Below, in pieces: positions 1 through 8,717 of a stretch of 64,000 bases of DNA. The notes under the pieces were generated by a model that saw only the letters and a list, made by a program, of their open reading frames with translations, was not told the DNA's origin and made no database searches. The stretch's first letter is position 1. The number at the start of each line of letters is the position of its first letter. The position numbers and the translations under genes were made by a program. Source of the stretch: Ruaniaceae bacterium KH17 (GTDB lineage: Bacteria; Actinomycetota; Actinomycetes; Actinomycetales; Actinomycetaceae); assembly GCA_900199505.1 (NCBI GenBank), contig FZQV01000001.1, positions 1 to 64,000 of the forward strand, given 5' to 3'.

Positions 1-56
1 CCCCACTGCTCCGCAGCGGGAGGTGCCCCCACTCGATTCCCGGCAACACTTCCCAG

Positions 57-89
57 AAATGAAATAGGCCCACCACAAGGGCGGGCCTA
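57..89 (-). terminator. Rho-independent terminator of tmRNA
   Basis: Just beyond the tmRNA 3' end, read on the minus strand, a stem pairs TAGGCCC with GGGCCTA (positions 83-89 with 65-71) and continues inward after one mismatch. It is followed by TTTCATTT (57-64). Position, stem and T-rich tail fit an intrinsic terminator. Confidence 0.75.
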
Positions 90-99
90 CTTCATTTAG

Positions 100-470
100 T
101 GGAGATGGCGGGAATCGAACCCGCGTCCGATGACGGAAAACCAGGTCTTCTCCGGGCGCATTCTGCGAGGTGGCTTTTCTCAGCCTTCACCCTATTCCGC
201 AGACAGAGTGGTGAACAGGCTCAGTCACGTAAGAGTCCCTCCGATCCCCGTGACATGGATCGAAAGCAGTGGCTTTCTAGGCGACGCCAGGATCCAGGTC
301 GAAAGCATCCCTGGTCTGACGGACTGCTACTACGCCTTAGGCGGCGAGAGCGAAGTCGGTGCTCTTAGAGTCGGCACCTAATTGGTTTGCACAGAGCGTT
401 AACGAGATAACTGCGCATCCTCGGCCCGCTTCTCCTGGTGAATCAATCACCGTCGAAACCGATCATCCCC
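100..470 (-). ncRNA. ssrA: Transfer-messenger RNA (tmRNA)
   Basis: tmRNA rescues stalled ribosomes together with SmpB and adds a degradation tag to the unfinished protein. Read on the minus strand, the RNA begins GGGGATGATCGGTTTCGACG (from 470), a typical tmRNA 5' end, and finishes with a tRNA-like T arm (GGTTCGATTCC) and encoded CCA at 102-100. The first seven bases pair with CATCTCC before the final A, closing the tRNA-like acceptor stem. An internal frame encodes ADSKSTDFALAA, a classic actinobacterial tag. The length of 371 nt is normal. smpB lies directly upstream on the same strand, so the two partners are adjacent. Confidence 0.96.
337..375 (-). other. tmRNA tag-peptide reading frame
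   Basis: The resume codon is GCC at 375-373 and the stop is TAA at 339-337. The frame reads ADSKSTDFALAA. The FALAA-type end is the known Clp-protease degron of bacterial tmRNA tags. It lies inside the ssrA RNA and is not a separate gene. Confidence 0.93.
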
Positions 471-490
471 TATGGAGTTGTTGAGCTTTC

Positions 491-496
491 ACTCTA
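491..496 (-). promoter_or_regulatory. Possible tmRNA -10 element
   Basis: TAGAGT on the minus strand lies about 20 nt before the mature tmRNA 5' end. That leaves a short 5' leader that RNase P would remove. No convincing -35 was found, so this is tentative. Confidence 0.35.
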
Positions 497-529
497 GTGG
501 TGCAACACCGGCTCGCGCCAGCGTATTCC

Positions 530-1003
530 CTACCGCTTGTTGGCCTCACGCATGGCGCGCTGCGCCTCACGATCATCCTGACGGCGCCGGATCGTCTCTC
601 GCTTGTCCCACTCAGCCTTGCCTCGGGCGAGCGCGATCTTGACCTTGGCGCGGCCATCCACGAAGTACAACTCGAGCGGCACGATCGTGTACCCCTTCGC
701 CTGCGTACGATGCCACAGCTTCGCAATCTCCTGCTTGTGCAGCAGCAGCTTCCGCTTCCGCTTCGGCGCGTGATTGGTCCACGTGCCCTGCGAATACACG
801 GGGATGTTCACCCCGTGTAGCCATGCCTCGCCACCGTCGATCTCGACCCAGCCATCGATCAGCGACGCCCGCCCAGCGCGCAGGCCCTTAACCTCGGTGC
901 CTTGCAGCACCATACCCGCCTCGTAGGTGTCATCGATGTGGTACTCGTGCAGCGCCTTCTTGTTCCGGGCGACAACGGAATCGGTCGTGGACTTGCTAGC
1001 CAT
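530..1003 (-). CDS. smpB: SsrA-binding protein SmpB
   Basis: This small basic protein binds the tRNA-like part of tmRNA and carries it into stalled ribosomes. At 157 aa it has the normal family length. Family hallmarks are visible: NKKALHEYHIDDTYEAG near the N-terminus, LQGTEVKGLRAGRASLIDGW, the YTIVPLELYF strand, and a highly basic C-terminal tail (KRETIRRRQDDREAQRAMREANKR, from about residue 134) that enters the mRNA channel. The ATG start is preceded on the minus strand by GAGAGGGG, a good ribosome-binding site. It lies between the ftsEX-hydrolase block and ssrA, the usual actinobacterial order. Confidence 0.97.
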   Translation of the reverse strand: MASKSTTDSVVARNKKALHEYHIDDTYEAGMVLQGTEVKGLRAGRASLIDGWVEIDGGEAWLHGVNIPVYSQGTWTNHAPKRKRKLLLHKQEIAKLWHRTQAKGYTIVPLELYFVDGRAKVKIALARGKAEWDKRETIRRRQDDREAQRAMREANKR

Positions 1004-1078
1004 GACAATCCCCTCTCACTCGACAACATGGCGGCGCACCAGTCTAGCCCGCGTGCCGCGGGCAGTTCCAATGAATAT

Positions 1079-2488
1079 CTAGAACCCAGCCAGGTTCATC
1101 GGGTTGATCGAAGACCCGTTCTTCCACACCTCATAGTGCACGTGGCAGCCGGTCACGTTGCCCGTGGCACCGGTGTAGCCAATGACCTGGCCCTGCTTCA
1201 CCGTGTCCCCCACGCTTACCGCGAACCGCGAGAGGTGGTTGTGTACGGTCTGATACCGGTTGCCGTTGATGCTCCCGTGGTTAATCATGACCTGGTTGCC
1301 GTGGGTACCATTCCCCACGGCCCCCCGCACTGCCGTGACCGTTCCCGATGCGGTGGCGTACTGCGGGTTGCCGCACGCACTGCGCAGGTCCACGCCGTTG
1401 TGCATGAACCAGCCGCCCGTGATGGGATACACCCGGAAGCCATATGCGGACGTCACATAGAGGGGCTTCGGCACGGGCGGCACAAAGATCGCCGACCCGC
1501 TACTACTGCCCGACGACGAACCACTGGATCCGCTCGACGAGGAACCGCTGGAGCTGCTCGAGCCGGAAGGACTACCGCTCGACGAGTTCGCTTTAGCCTC
1601 GGCCTCAGCCTTCTTCTTCGCCTCGGCCTCGGCCTTCTTCTTGGCCGCCTCTTCCGCCTTGCGCTGCTTCTCGGCCTCTTCGGCGTCGATTCGCCTAATC
1701 TCGGCACGCATCTCATCGTTGTCGGACTCGATCTTCACCTGCGAGGCTTCGATATCGGCCTTCGATGACTCCAGTTGCGCGGCGTAGTTCTGCTGCTGCA
1801 CTGCCAGAGTATCCAGCTCGCGCTTGCGGTCATCCGCCACCACGCGGGCCTCATCGGCGGCCACAACGGCGTCGTCGGCCTCGGCCTTCAGCTCCGTAAT
1901 CTTCTCTGCGACGGCCACCTGACGCGCCTCTGCGTTGCGCAGGACCGCGTCAAGATCGGTGAACTCGGCAAGAGATGACGTCTGCGAGCGGACCGCCGAT
2001 TCCATCGCCGAATACTGCGAGATGAAATCACCAGTGGACGCCGTCGAGAGCATGAGCACGGCCGGCGAAGGCGAAACGCCGGCCTGGTACGTGGTACGTG
2101 CAAGCTCACCCAGCGAGGTCTGGGACTCCTCGATCTGCGCCTTCGTGTCCACGATCTCGGTGTTGATGGTCTCCAGCTCGTTCTGTGCATACTCAAGCCG
2201 GGCGGCAATCTCTTCCTGCACGCGAACCGCGGCCTCGAGCGCCTCCTGCGCGAGCCGCAACTCTTCGCGCGCCACCACCAGCTGGTTCCGCGTGTTCTGG
2301 AGTTTGATGTACGTATCCTGCAGGCTCGAATCGACGCCCTCGAGCTGTGACTCGAGCTCTTCCATCTGGGCTTCGTTCTCGGCGATTTGGTCCCGCAGCT
2401 CATCGCGTTCGTCGGCGCTCGCTGCGAGCGCCCCGGTCATCGAGAGCACGAGCGCCAGTAGCACGGCAAGAAGTCGCTTCATCGTCAC
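1079..2488 (-). CDS. Secreted coiled-coil M23 (LytM) peptidoglycan hydrolase
   Basis: This is a predicted exported cell-wall endopeptidase, probably the hydrolase switched on by FtsEX during division. The protein of 469 aa has a signal peptide (residues 1-23, hydrophobic LLAVLLALVLSMTGALA), a long heptad-rich coiled coil (about 25-270), an Ala/Lys/Glu-rich stretch, a Ser/Gly-rich linker (about 290-335) and a C-terminal M23 domain. Zinc ligands are intact: His363 and Asp367 in HNGVD, and His449/His451 in HVH. The architecture resembles EnvC and the coiled-coil M23 proteins that bind the FtsX outer loop. GTG at 2488 overlaps the ftsX stop as GTGA; an ATG two codons later is an alternative. Coupling to ftsX supports joint function; the substrate bond is unknown. 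Confidence 0.9.
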   Translation of the reverse strand: MTMKRLLAVLLALVLSMTGALAASADERDELRDQIAENEAQMEELESQLEGVDSSLQDTYIKLQNTRNQLVVAREELRLAQEALEAAVRVQEEIAARLEYAQNELETINTEIVDTKAQIEESQTSLGELARTTYQAGVSPSPAVLMLSTASTGDFISQYSAMESAVRSQTSSLAEFTDLDAVLRNAEARQVAVAEKITELKAEADDAVVAADEARVVADDRKRELDTLAVQQQNYAAQLESSKADIEASQVKIESDNDEMRAEIRRIDAEEAEKQRKAEEAAKKKAEAEAKKKAEAEAKANSSSGSPSGSSSSSGSSSSGSSGSSSGSSSGSAIFVPPVPKPLYVTSAYGFRVYPITGGWFMHNGVDLRSACGNPQYATASGTVTAVRGAVGNGTHGNQVMINHGSINGNRYQTVHNHLSRFAVSVGDTVKQGQVIGYTGATGNVTGCHVHYEVWKNGSSINPMNLAGF

Positions 2489-3399
2489 ACCTTCGTGTAT
2501 CTGCCGAGAGTCAGGAAGGAGGAGAGCACCGCAAGCAGGATGGCCGCGAGCGCGAGGAATGGCGCGAGGAACCAGACGTCCGCCGTATCGACGAATCGAA
2601 TCATTGGCGCCCCCTCAGCCAACCACCCTTGAACCCCATACTCTACGGCAAACCACAGTCCACCAACAGCCAAAGCGGCTCCGACTAAAGCAGCAAATGC
2701 CCCTTCCAGCATGAACGGAAGTTGAATGAACATGTTCGAGGCGCCCACGAGGCGCATAATCGAGGTTTCGCGCTTGCGGCTCATCGCCGAGAGTCGAATC
2801 GTGGTGGTAATCAGCAGCACCGCCGCGACCACCATTATCAGGCCGAGTCCGATCGCCACGAGAGTGAGCCGGTTCATCACGAGGAACAACGGTTCGAGGG
2901 TCTCGCGCTGATCGATCACCGTATCCACGCCGGCCACGCCGGAGAGTTCATCGGCGATCACCTCGAACTGCTCAGGGTTCACCAGCTTCACACGGAACGA
3001 ATACTGCATCTGCTCGGGCGTCACCGAGGACACCCACGGCGAATCCGAGAGCATCTCGAGGAGGTTCTCGTACGCCTCCTCCGGAGTCTCGACGTACACC
3101 TCCTCCACGAAGCTCGCCATCGCACCGGATTTCAGGATCTGTTCGACGGCGTCCAACTGCTCCGCAGTCACGGCACCCGCGGCGCAGGCCGGGTTCGACG
3201 AGCGCTCGGGGCACATGAACACGCCCACCTCGACCTTGTCGTACCAGGTATCCTTCATGTTCCCGATCTGGTTCTGCAACAGCGCGGCAGCACCCACGAA
3301 GAACAGCGACACGAAGGTGACGATAATGACGGCGATCGCCATCGCGGTATTCCGGCGCAGTCCGGAGAACACCTGGGAGAGAACAAACCGAAGACGCAT
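2485..3399 (-). CDS. ftsX: Cell division protein FtsX
   Basis: FtsX is the membrane half of the FtsEX complex. It resembles an ABC permease but transmits ATP-driven conformational change to periplasmic or extracellular wall hydrolases. Its 304 aa match actinobacterial FtsX. A first transmembrane helix (about residues 20-42) is followed by a large outside loop, then three helices (about 175-200, 225-250, 275-298). The outer loop carries two cysteines eight residues apart (CPERSSNPAC) that could form a disulfide. ftsE ends 3 nt upstream and the M23 hydrolase start overlaps the ftsX stop, so the three are almost certainly co-translated. Confidence 0.95.
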   Translation of the reverse strand: MRLRFVLSQVFSGLRRNTAMAIAVIIVTFVSLFFVGAAALLQNQIGNMKDTWYDKVEVGVFMCPERSSNPACAAGAVTAEQLDAVEQILKSGAMASFVEEVYVETPEEAYENLLEMLSDSPWVSSVTPEQMQYSFRVKLVNPEQFEVIADELSGVAGVDTVIDQRETLEPLFLVMNRLTLVAIGLGLIMVVAAVLLITTTIRLSAMSRKRETSIMRLVGASNMFIQLPFMLEGAFAALVGAALAVGGLWFAVEYGVQGWLAEGAPMIRFVDTADVWFLAPFLALAAILLAVLSSFLTLGRYTKV

Positions 3400-3402
3400 C
3401 GC

Positions 3403-4092
3403 TTATCGACCCCCCTCGTAGACGCCACGATCCTGATCGCGGACCACGACGCCGTCGACCAGTTCGATCACACGCTTACGCATCTGGTCCACGATCTCGT
3501 CATCGTGCGTGGCCATCACGATCGTGGTGCCGGTGCGGTTGATCCGATCGAGCAGGCGCATGATGCCCACGGACGTCTTCGGGTCGAGGTTTCCGGTGGG
3601 CTCGTCCGCCAGCAGGATCGCCGGGCGGTTCACGAAGGCGCGGGCGATCGCCACGCGCTGCTGCTCTCCGCCGGAGAGCTCGTGCGGGAGCCGCCGCTCC
3701 TTGCCGTCAAGCCCCACCATCTCGAGCACCTCGGGAACCGTGGTGTTGATGTGGTGACGCGGCTTGCCGATCACCTGGAGCGCGATCGCCACGTTGTCGA
3801 ACACGTTCTTGTTCTGCAGCAACCGGAAGTCTTGGAACACAACGCCGATCTGGCGGCGCAGGTGCGGGACTTTGCGGGAGGAGACCTGGCGTAGGTCGCG
3901 GCCGAGCGCGAAGACCTGACCCGAGGTGGGGTATTCCTCGCGCAGCACGAGACGCAGGAAGGTGGATTTTCCGGATCCCGACGCGCCCACAAGGAACACG
4001 AACTCACCGCGCTCGACGTCCACTGAGACATCGTCAAGCGCGGGCCGTGCGCCTCGCTGGTACACCTTTGAGACGTTCTGGAAACGAATCAC
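3403..4092 (-). CDS. ftsE: Cell division ATP-binding protein FtsE
   Basis: FtsE is the cytoplasmic ATPase of FtsEX. The 229 aa from GTG at 4092 begin [14 protein letters not shown], the standard FtsE N-terminus, and give the usual family length. The frame stays open about 105 codons further upstream, but that extension runs into the preceding gene and has no homology-like character. Visible motifs are Walker [11 protein letters not shown]-loop VVFQDF, signature [14 protein letters not shown], Walker [12 protein letters not shown] and the switch His in MATHDDE. Shine-Dalgarno support is weak. A TAACCT/TAGGCT-rich stretch near 4145-4165 may hold a promoter. Confidence 0.95.
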   Translation of the reverse strand: MIRFQNVSKVYQRGARPALDDVSVDVERGEFVFLVGASGSGKSTFLRLVLREEYPTSGQVFALGRDLRQVSSRKVPHLRRQIGVVFQDFRLLQNKNVFDNVAIALQVIGKPRHHINTTVPEVLEMVGLDGKERRLPHELSGGEQQRVAIARAFVNRPAILLADEPTGNLDPKTSVGIMRLLDRINRTGTTIVMATHDDEIVDQMRKRVIELVDGVVVRDQDRGVYEGGR

Positions 4093-4157
4093 GTTCAACC
4101 AATCGACCGGGGTAGACGATGGGGAAGGGCTCCCGCCGGTCCCGCTAAGCCTAAAGG

Positions 4158-5093
4158 TTAGGTTGAGGGTGAGGCAAAGGACACGCCCAGTTGATGCGAG
4201 AGTGTGTCCTGCATGTGTGCCGCCGCCCAACGCTGCGCGGGCGTGCCATTCAGCGCGTAATGGATCGAGGAGAAGAGCCGATCCATGGCGATCCACACAT
4301 CCCGGCGAGTCGCCAGATCCGCCCGCTCGGAGAGCGTCAGCCCGCGGGCGGCCGCGTATCGCGTGACCAACTCGGCGCCTTGCTCCTCGGTGAGCGGCAC
4401 GTACCACTCGCCGCCGTAGACCGTCCCGCCGATGAGGGCTAGGTCGCGTGCAACATCATCCACCTCTGCCCACTCCCAGTCGACGAAGCGTGGCTCACCC
4501 TCCTCGAGCAGGACGTTGCTGGCAACGAGATCCCCGTGCACCAGCGCCACTTCGGTGAGCCGATCGAAGGCCCCCTCCCGCTCGCGCACGAACGCGTCCA
4601 CCGCGGACACGAGGCTCGCCAGCGGTTCGGCGGCCAGGGTTTCGGGGGCGGTTTCGCGCCAGTACTCCAGCGACCCGTCCAGCCAGCCCACGCCCGACGA
4701 CGTCCCCTCCCGTGCCGTCGCCGCGTGCAGCTGGGCGGCCCGATCGATCACGGCACACACCTCGGCAAACGTCCACTCCTCCGGTGCTTTCACCGCGCCC
4801 GGCTCGAAAGAGGTCACGATCAGGAGATCACCGATCGCGGCCTCCGGCGAATCGTCGACGAGGTAGAGCTTCGGGGCGAGCCCCGTGCCGTCGAGTTCGC
4901 GCAGTGCCGCGATCTCGAGGTCCACCGGCTTAGGCATGTCCCTGCGCCGTGCCACCCGTGCGATCAGGGGCGGGAGGACGCCGTCGGCATCGGATAGCTT
5001 CCACGCATCGAAGCTCTGGCCGTGGCCCACATAGGAGATCTCGCGCTCACGCGCCTCCCAGCCGGGGATCGCGAGTTCCTGGAGCTGCTCCAT
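4158..5093 (-). CDS. APH-type phosphotransferase, substrate unknown
   Basis: This protein of 311 aa belongs to the aminoglycoside-phosphotransferase/choline-kinase fold family. It shows the Brenner loop [12 protein letters not shown] (catalytic Asp, then Asn) and the metal-binding Asp in [11 protein letters not shown]. There are no membrane segments or signal peptide. Its ATG overlaps the prfB stop by one base (TAATG), so it is translationally coupled to release factor 2. The substrate could be a sugar, amino alcohol or antibiotic; nothing here points to true drug resistance. ftsE follows 65 nt downstream. Confidence 0.82.
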   Translation of the reverse strand: MEQLQELAIPGWEAREREISYVGHGQSFDAWKLSDADGVLPPLIARVARRRDMPKPVDLEIAALRELDGTGLAPKLYLVDDSPEAAIGDLLIVTSFEPGAVKAPEEWTFAEVCAVIDRAAQLHAATAREGTSSGVGWLDGSLEYWRETAPETLAAEPLASLVSAVDAFVREREGAFDRLTEVALVHGDLVASNVLLEEGEPRFVDWEWAEVDDVARDLALIGGTVYGGEWYVPLTEEQGAELVTRYAAARGLTLSERADLATRRDVWIAMDRLFSSIHYALNGTPAQRWAAAHMQDTLSHQLGVSFASPST

Positions 5094-6205
5094 TACGAGG
5101 CTTCGTTTTCCTGCTGGCGACGCCAGCGGATGCCGGCGTCGATGAAGCCGTCGAGATCGCCGTCGAACACGGAGGACGTGTTGCCCACCTCGTGCTCTGT
5201 GCGCAGATCCTTCACCATTTGGTACGGATGCAACACATAGGAGCGCATCTGGTCACCCCACGAGGCCTTCACGTCGCCGGCGAGCGCCTTCTGCTCGGCA
5301 CGCTCCTGCTCCTGGCGCAGCAGGAGGAGTCGCGACTGGAGCACGCGCAGCGCCGCGGCGCGGTTCTGAATCTGGGACTTCTCGTTCTGCATCGAGACCA
5401 CGATCCCGGTGGGGATGTGGGTCATCCGGACCGCAGAATCCGTGGTGTTGACCGACTGCCCGCCGGGGCCCGAGGAGCGGAACACGTCCACCTTGATCTC
5501 GGATTCGGGGATCTCCACATGATCGGTTTGCTCGATCAGCGGGATCACCTCCACCGCGGCGAACGAGGTTTGGCGGCGGCCCTGGTTATCGAAGGGCGAG
5601 ATCCGCACGAGGCGGTGCGTGCCGGCCTCCACCGAGAGCGTTCCGAAGGCGTAGGGGGCGTTCACCTCGAAGGTGGCGGACTTAATGCCGGCCTCTTCGG
5701 CGTAGGAAGTGTCGAGCACCTTCGTGGCGTAGCCCCGGCGCTCGGCCCAGCGCAGGTACATGCGCAACAGCATCTCGGCCCAATCCGCGGCATCCACTCC
5801 CCCGGCGCCGGAACGGATGGTCACGACGGCGTCGCGCTCGTCGTAGGGGCCATTCAGGAGAGTGCGGATCTCCATCTGGGCGAGATCGTCCTTGAGCGAG
5901 TTGAGCTCACGCTCGGCCTCGGCGAGGGTATCGGCGTCATCCTCCTCGGTCGCCATGGTGGCGAGCGTCTCGACGTCGTCGATCCGCTCCTCCATCTTGG
6001 CGAGCTTCTCGAGCTCACCCTGCGCGTGCGAGAGCTGTGAGGTGACCTTCTGCGCCGAATCCGGATCATCCCAGAGGTCCGGCGCCGCTGCCTGTTCGGA
6101 GAGATCCGCCACGCGCGCGGCAATCGCCTCCGGATTCATCACAGCGCTGATGGAAGCGTAGGTGGTACGGGCGGCACTCAGTTCGGCCGAGAAATCAGTG
6201 GACAC
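5093..6205 (-). CDS. prfB: Peptide chain release factor 2
   Basis: RF2 recognises UGA and UAA and triggers peptide release. Both class-defining motifs are present: the anticodon-like SPF tripeptide (VRISPFDNQ) and the catalytic GGQ loop ([16 protein letters not shown]). The frame of 370 aa is continuous. The programmed +1 frameshift that autoregulates prfB in many bacteria is absent. GTG at 6205 begins [13 protein letters not shown] -10-like TAACCT lies exactly 6 nt upstream, so prfB may have its own leaderless promoter even though the upstream transporter gene ends only 9 nt away. Confidence 0.97.
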   Translation of the reverse strand: MSTDFSAELSAARTTYASISAVMNPEAIAARVADLSEQAAAPDLWDDPDSAQKVTSQLSHAQGELEKLAKMEERIDDVETLATMATEEDDADTLAEAERELNSLKDDLAQMEIRTLLNGPYDERDAVVTIRSGAGGVDAADWAEMLLRMYLRWAERRGYATKVLDTSYAEEAGIKSATFEVNAPYAFGTLSVEAGTHRLVRISPFDNQGRRQTSFAAVEVIPLIEQTDHVEIPESEIKVDVFRSSGPGGQSVNTTDSAVRMTHIPTGIVVSMQNEKSQIQNRAAALRVLQSRLLLLRQEQERAEQKALAGDVKASWGDQMRSYVLHPYQMVKDLRTEHEVGNTSSVFDGDLDGFIDAGIRWRRQQENEAS

Positions 6206-6211
6206 ACGTCA

Positions 6212-6217
6212 AGGTTA
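6212..6217 (-). promoter_or_regulatory. Candidate leaderless -10 of prfB
   Basis: TAACCT on the minus strand is separated by 6 nt from the prfB GTG, so transcription would begin at or next to the start codon. The hexamer overlaps the last codons of the upstream transporter gene. Confidence 0.5.
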
Positions 6218-7411
6218 CGCGACGCGAGGGCGCAGTTGTGGGCGCGGGCCGCTGAGGAAGAAGGTCAGCGCAATGACAAGCGCGCCGAGCGCGACGATCG
6301 CAAAGGCCCGCACGTCTCCACCAAACACGCCCACGAGCGGCGAAAGCAGGCCACCGATTCCACTCTGGAAGGCGCCGAGGAGTGCCGCCGCCGTGCCCGC
6401 TCTGTGCCCCTGCTCTGCAAGCGCGAGTGAGGCACCATTCGGCATCGTGACGGCGTTCACTGAGACAAGCAGGAAGGTGGCGATCGCGAACACCCACACG
6501 TTGACCAGGCCGAGTAGCGCGAGCACCAGCAACGTTGCCGCGATCACGGCTTCCGTGCTGAGTGCAACGAGCAGGATCTGCGGCGAGCCCGCCCGGTAGA
6601 CGAGGCGCGAGTTGAACTGAGAGGCGGAGATAATGCCGATGCCGTTCAGCGCGAACGCGGCCGCGAACATGCCCGCCGAGAGGCCAAAGTGTTCCTGGTA
6701 GGTAAACGACGCGGAGGAGACGAAGCTCATCAGCACCACCATCGAGAATGCCGGAATCAGCGCCACGCGGAGGAAGGACCAGTCCGTGAGGAGCGGGAGA
6801 TACGCGCGGAGGAAGGGTTCGCCACGCTTGGTGCGACGCTCGTGCGGGTGCGTCTCCGGCAAGAACCTCCACACCCCAAAAAGCATCACGACGCCGAACA
6901 GGGCCAACGCCGCGAACACGCCTTGCCAGCCAAAGTAGTTCGCAAGGAAACCGCCGATGGCCGGGGCGATGATCGGGGCGGCGGAGACCACCATCATGTT
7001 GCGGGAGATTCCGGCGGCGACGGCCGGACCGGTAAAGCGATCGCGGATCACGGCCATTGCGGCCACAGCCGCAGACGCATTGCCGATGCCTTGGAGGAGC
7101 CGGAACGCGATCAGCGCCTGGATATTCGGCGCAAACATGCAGGCGATCGACATCAACACGTGCAAGCCCACGCCAAAGAAGAACGGCAGGCGGCGTCCGA
7201 ACCGGTCCGAGACTGGGCCATTCACGAGCTGTCCGATACCCGCGCCGATCAGCGTGGCGGAGATCGTGCCTTGGACCAGTGCCTGCGTGGTGTTCAGGTC
7301 AATGGCGATCTGCGGCATCGAGGGCAAATACATGTCCATCGTGACGGCCGGAATTGCCGCCATTGCGCCCACGAGCATGCTGAACTTCAGCGAGGGGCGG
7401 TTTTCGGTCAC
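6215..7411 (-). CDS. Bcr/CflA-type MFS drug exporter
   Basis: This is a 12-helix major facilitator transporter of 398 aa, most like the Bcr/CflA multidrug-efflux subfamily, which works as a proton antiporter in the cytoplasmic membrane. The N-terminus AAIPAVTMDMYLPSMPQIA and loop 2-3 motif GPVSDRFGRR are characteristic. The GTG start at 7411 has no Shine-Dalgarno sequence but carries TAGACT 6 nt upstream, suggesting leaderless expression. It precedes prfB by 9 nt and may be partly co-transcribed with it. The exported substrate cannot be read from sequence. Confidence 0.9.
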   Translation of the reverse strand: MTENRPSLKFSMLVGAMAAIPAVTMDMYLPSMPQIAIDLNTTQALVQGTISATLIGAGIGQLVNGPVSDRFGRRLPFFFGVGLHVLMSIACMFAPNIQALIAFRLLQGIGNASAAVAAMAVIRDRFTGPAVAAGISRNMMVVSAAPIIAPAIGGFLANYFGWQGVFAALALFGVVMLFGVWRFLPETHPHERRTKRGEPFLRAYLPLLTDWSFLRVALIPAFSMVVLMSFVSSASFTYQEHFGLSAGMFAAAFALNGIGIISASQFNSRLVYRAGSPQILLVALSTEAVIAATLLVLALLGLVNVWVFAIATFLLVSVNAVTMPNGASLALAEQGHRAGTAAALLGAFQSGIGGLLSPLVGVFGGDVRAFAIVALGALVIALTFFLSGPRPQLRPRVA

Positions 7412-7417
7412 CCGAGC

Positions 7418-7423
7418 AGTCTA
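7418..7423 (-). promoter_or_regulatory. Candidate leaderless -10 of the Bcr/CflA exporter
   Basis: TAGACT on the minus strand lies 6 nt before the GTG start, with no ribosome-binding site between them. Confidence 0.55.
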
Positions 7424-7563
7424 GTATCGAGCCTGCCCTACCCCGACCACGAGACTCCGCACGTCGGCGTGCCGCTGAAGACTGGGGACGGTGAACCGGC
7501 CCCTCGGACGCGGTTCTTGCACCAAGTTCCGGCACGGCCGAATGTACTCGATCGCGCAACATT

Positions 7564-7721
7564 ATCGGGAACCCGAACGTTCGATCCGGCGCCTTCACCA
7601 TTCATCGGGAACCCGGATGTTCGTTTTTGGGACATTCCGCTTCCCGATAACCGCCATGAGCTTCAGATCAAACGTTCGGGTTCCCGATCAGGCGCTTGAA
7701 TGCACATTCCGACTCCCAATG
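7564..7721. repeat. Cluster of intergenic repeat family B
   Basis: In this 388-nt gap without a gene (7412-7799), the motif ATCGGGAACCCGAACGTTCG recurs. There are near-exact copies at 7564-7584 and 7604-7624, an inverted near-exact copy at about 7667-7688, and two diverged inverted copies at about 7628-7650 and 7705-7721. Another copy lies far away at 49003-49040. The core CGAACGTTCG is itself a palindrome. No coding frame in the gap looks real. Confidence 0.7.
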
Positions 7722-7742
7722 ACCCCTTCGCACCATCCCTAG

Positions 7743-7782
7743 CCATCGAGCGGGACGTATCGGAGCCCGCCGCTCGATGGAT
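7743..7782. terminator. Hairpin at the 3' side of the membrane-protein gene
   Basis: CCATCGAGCGG pairs with CCGCTCGATGG across a loop of about 18 nt. It lies just past the stop of the minus-strand gene that ends at 7800. No T-run follows, so it may be a weak terminator or an RNA-stabilising 3' hairpin. Confidence 0.4.
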
Positions 7783-7799
7783 TCGGGCTTGGCGATCTC

Positions 7800-8684
7800 T
7801 TAGGCCGGGAGGAGGCCTGCGGGGGTCTCGATCAGGAACTCGAGCTCGTCCGGTCTCGGCCAGCGCGTGATCTCCTGGGTGCTGCGATCGGCGTCGTACC
7901 AGGCGTTGTTCTCGTCCTCGCTCCAGTCGGCACCCGTCTGGATATCGAGCGTGCCGAGCCTGCCCTCCTGGACGTAGAGCCGCACATCGAAGGTGCGTCC
8001 CTCGATGGGGCGATAGCGGCCAATCACCGGGAAGTTTGCGTCACCAGGTACCGCGCGCGGAAGTTCCCTGGGAACCTCAAATCCGATGCCGGGATAGAAC
8101 TCGTCTTCCTTCTCACCGATGTAGAGATGCGCCCGCGCATGTGCGAGTTGCGCGCGCAACTCCGGCGCACCGAAGCTCTCGGTTCGCTCCAGCAGCGCAG
8201 AGGTGAGCGCACGCACGTGCTCCGGCACGTCGACGTACTCGGGCTCCTCGAACTCGTCCTCCTCGTACTCCTCCGCTGTGCCGTCGTCGAGCTTCTTCGC
8301 GAACCACCACGCACCCACGCTCAGCACAGCGGCCCCCGCGGCCATCAGCCTACGCGGCCGCTTGACTCCGGCTCGCACGAGCGCATCGTGGATGACGCCG
8401 TCGAGCTTCTCGTCCGCCTCGGCGAGGCCGAGCGCAAGGCCCGAGGCCGCGGCCACGTATCCCCACTTAGCCGGGCCGGGAAGCATGTACTCGGGCGTAC
8501 CACGCAGGCCGGACCAGGCGACCCAGCCCGTCAGCGCGGCCACCGCGCTGCGATAGACCACTCTGCCTCCGGTCCCGAGGCGGCGCGGCTCGATCAAGGT
8601 GAGCCCAGAGACGGCGGCGGTCAGAACAGCGGCGTTCTCGACGCTCTCGGGATCGTTCACGCGGGAAAGGTTCAGTTCGGTCAT
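7800..8684 (-). CDS. Hypothetical protein with short hydrophobic segments
   Basis: I do not recognise a named family. The 294-aa protein has hydrophobic stretches near residues 45-60, 75-90 and 110-130. An acidic block follows (EEYEEDEFEEPEYVDVPEHV, about 137-156), then a soluble-looking C-terminal half with conserved-looking GRYRPIEGRTFDVRLYVQEG. The ATG at 8684 has TAGGTT 6 nt upstream and no Shine-Dalgarno sequence, pointing to leaderless translation. It lies 33 nt downstream of the RNB ribonuclease gene on the same strand. Confidence 0.65.
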   Translation of the reverse strand: MTELNLSRVNDPESVENAAVLTAAVSGLTLIEPRRLGTGGRVVYRSAVAALTGWVAWSGLRGTPEYMLPGPAKWGYVAAASGLALGLAEADEKLDGVIHDALVRAGVKRPRRLMAAGAAVLSVGAWWFAKKLDDGTAEEYEEDEFEEPEYVDVPEHVRALTSALLERTESFGAPELRAQLAHARAHLYIGEKEDEFYPGIGFEVPRELPRAVPGDANFPVIGRYRPIEGRTFDVRLYVQEGRLGTLDIQTGADWSEDENNAWYDADRSTQEITRWPRPDELEFLIETPAGLLPA

Positions 8685-8690
8685 GCCCCA

Positions 8691-8696
8691 AACCTA
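8691..8696 (-). promoter_or_regulatory. Candidate leaderless -10 of the 7800-8684 gene
   Basis: TAGGTT on the minus strand, 6 nt before the ATG at 8684. Confidence 0.5.
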
Positions 8697-8717
8697 TGTG
8701 CGCACCGCCATTCGCAC

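Noticed and set aside
902-1768. Long plus-strand reading frame across the end of smpB and the hydrolase gene
   Set aside because: It lies opposite two well-supported minus-strand genes, has an Arg/His-rich composition typical of antisense frames in GC-rich DNA, and shows no motif.
4158-5093. Antibiotic-resistance gene (aminoglycoside phosphotransferase)
   Set aside because: Only the general kinase fold is recognisable. Its setting between prfB and ftsE is a housekeeping context, not a resistance cassette.
7571-7583. Possible LexA (SOS) box because of CGAACGTTCG
   Set aside because: The actinobacterial LexA box needs four bases between CGAAC and GTTCG. Here the halves abut, and the motif is repeated without a gene start nearby.
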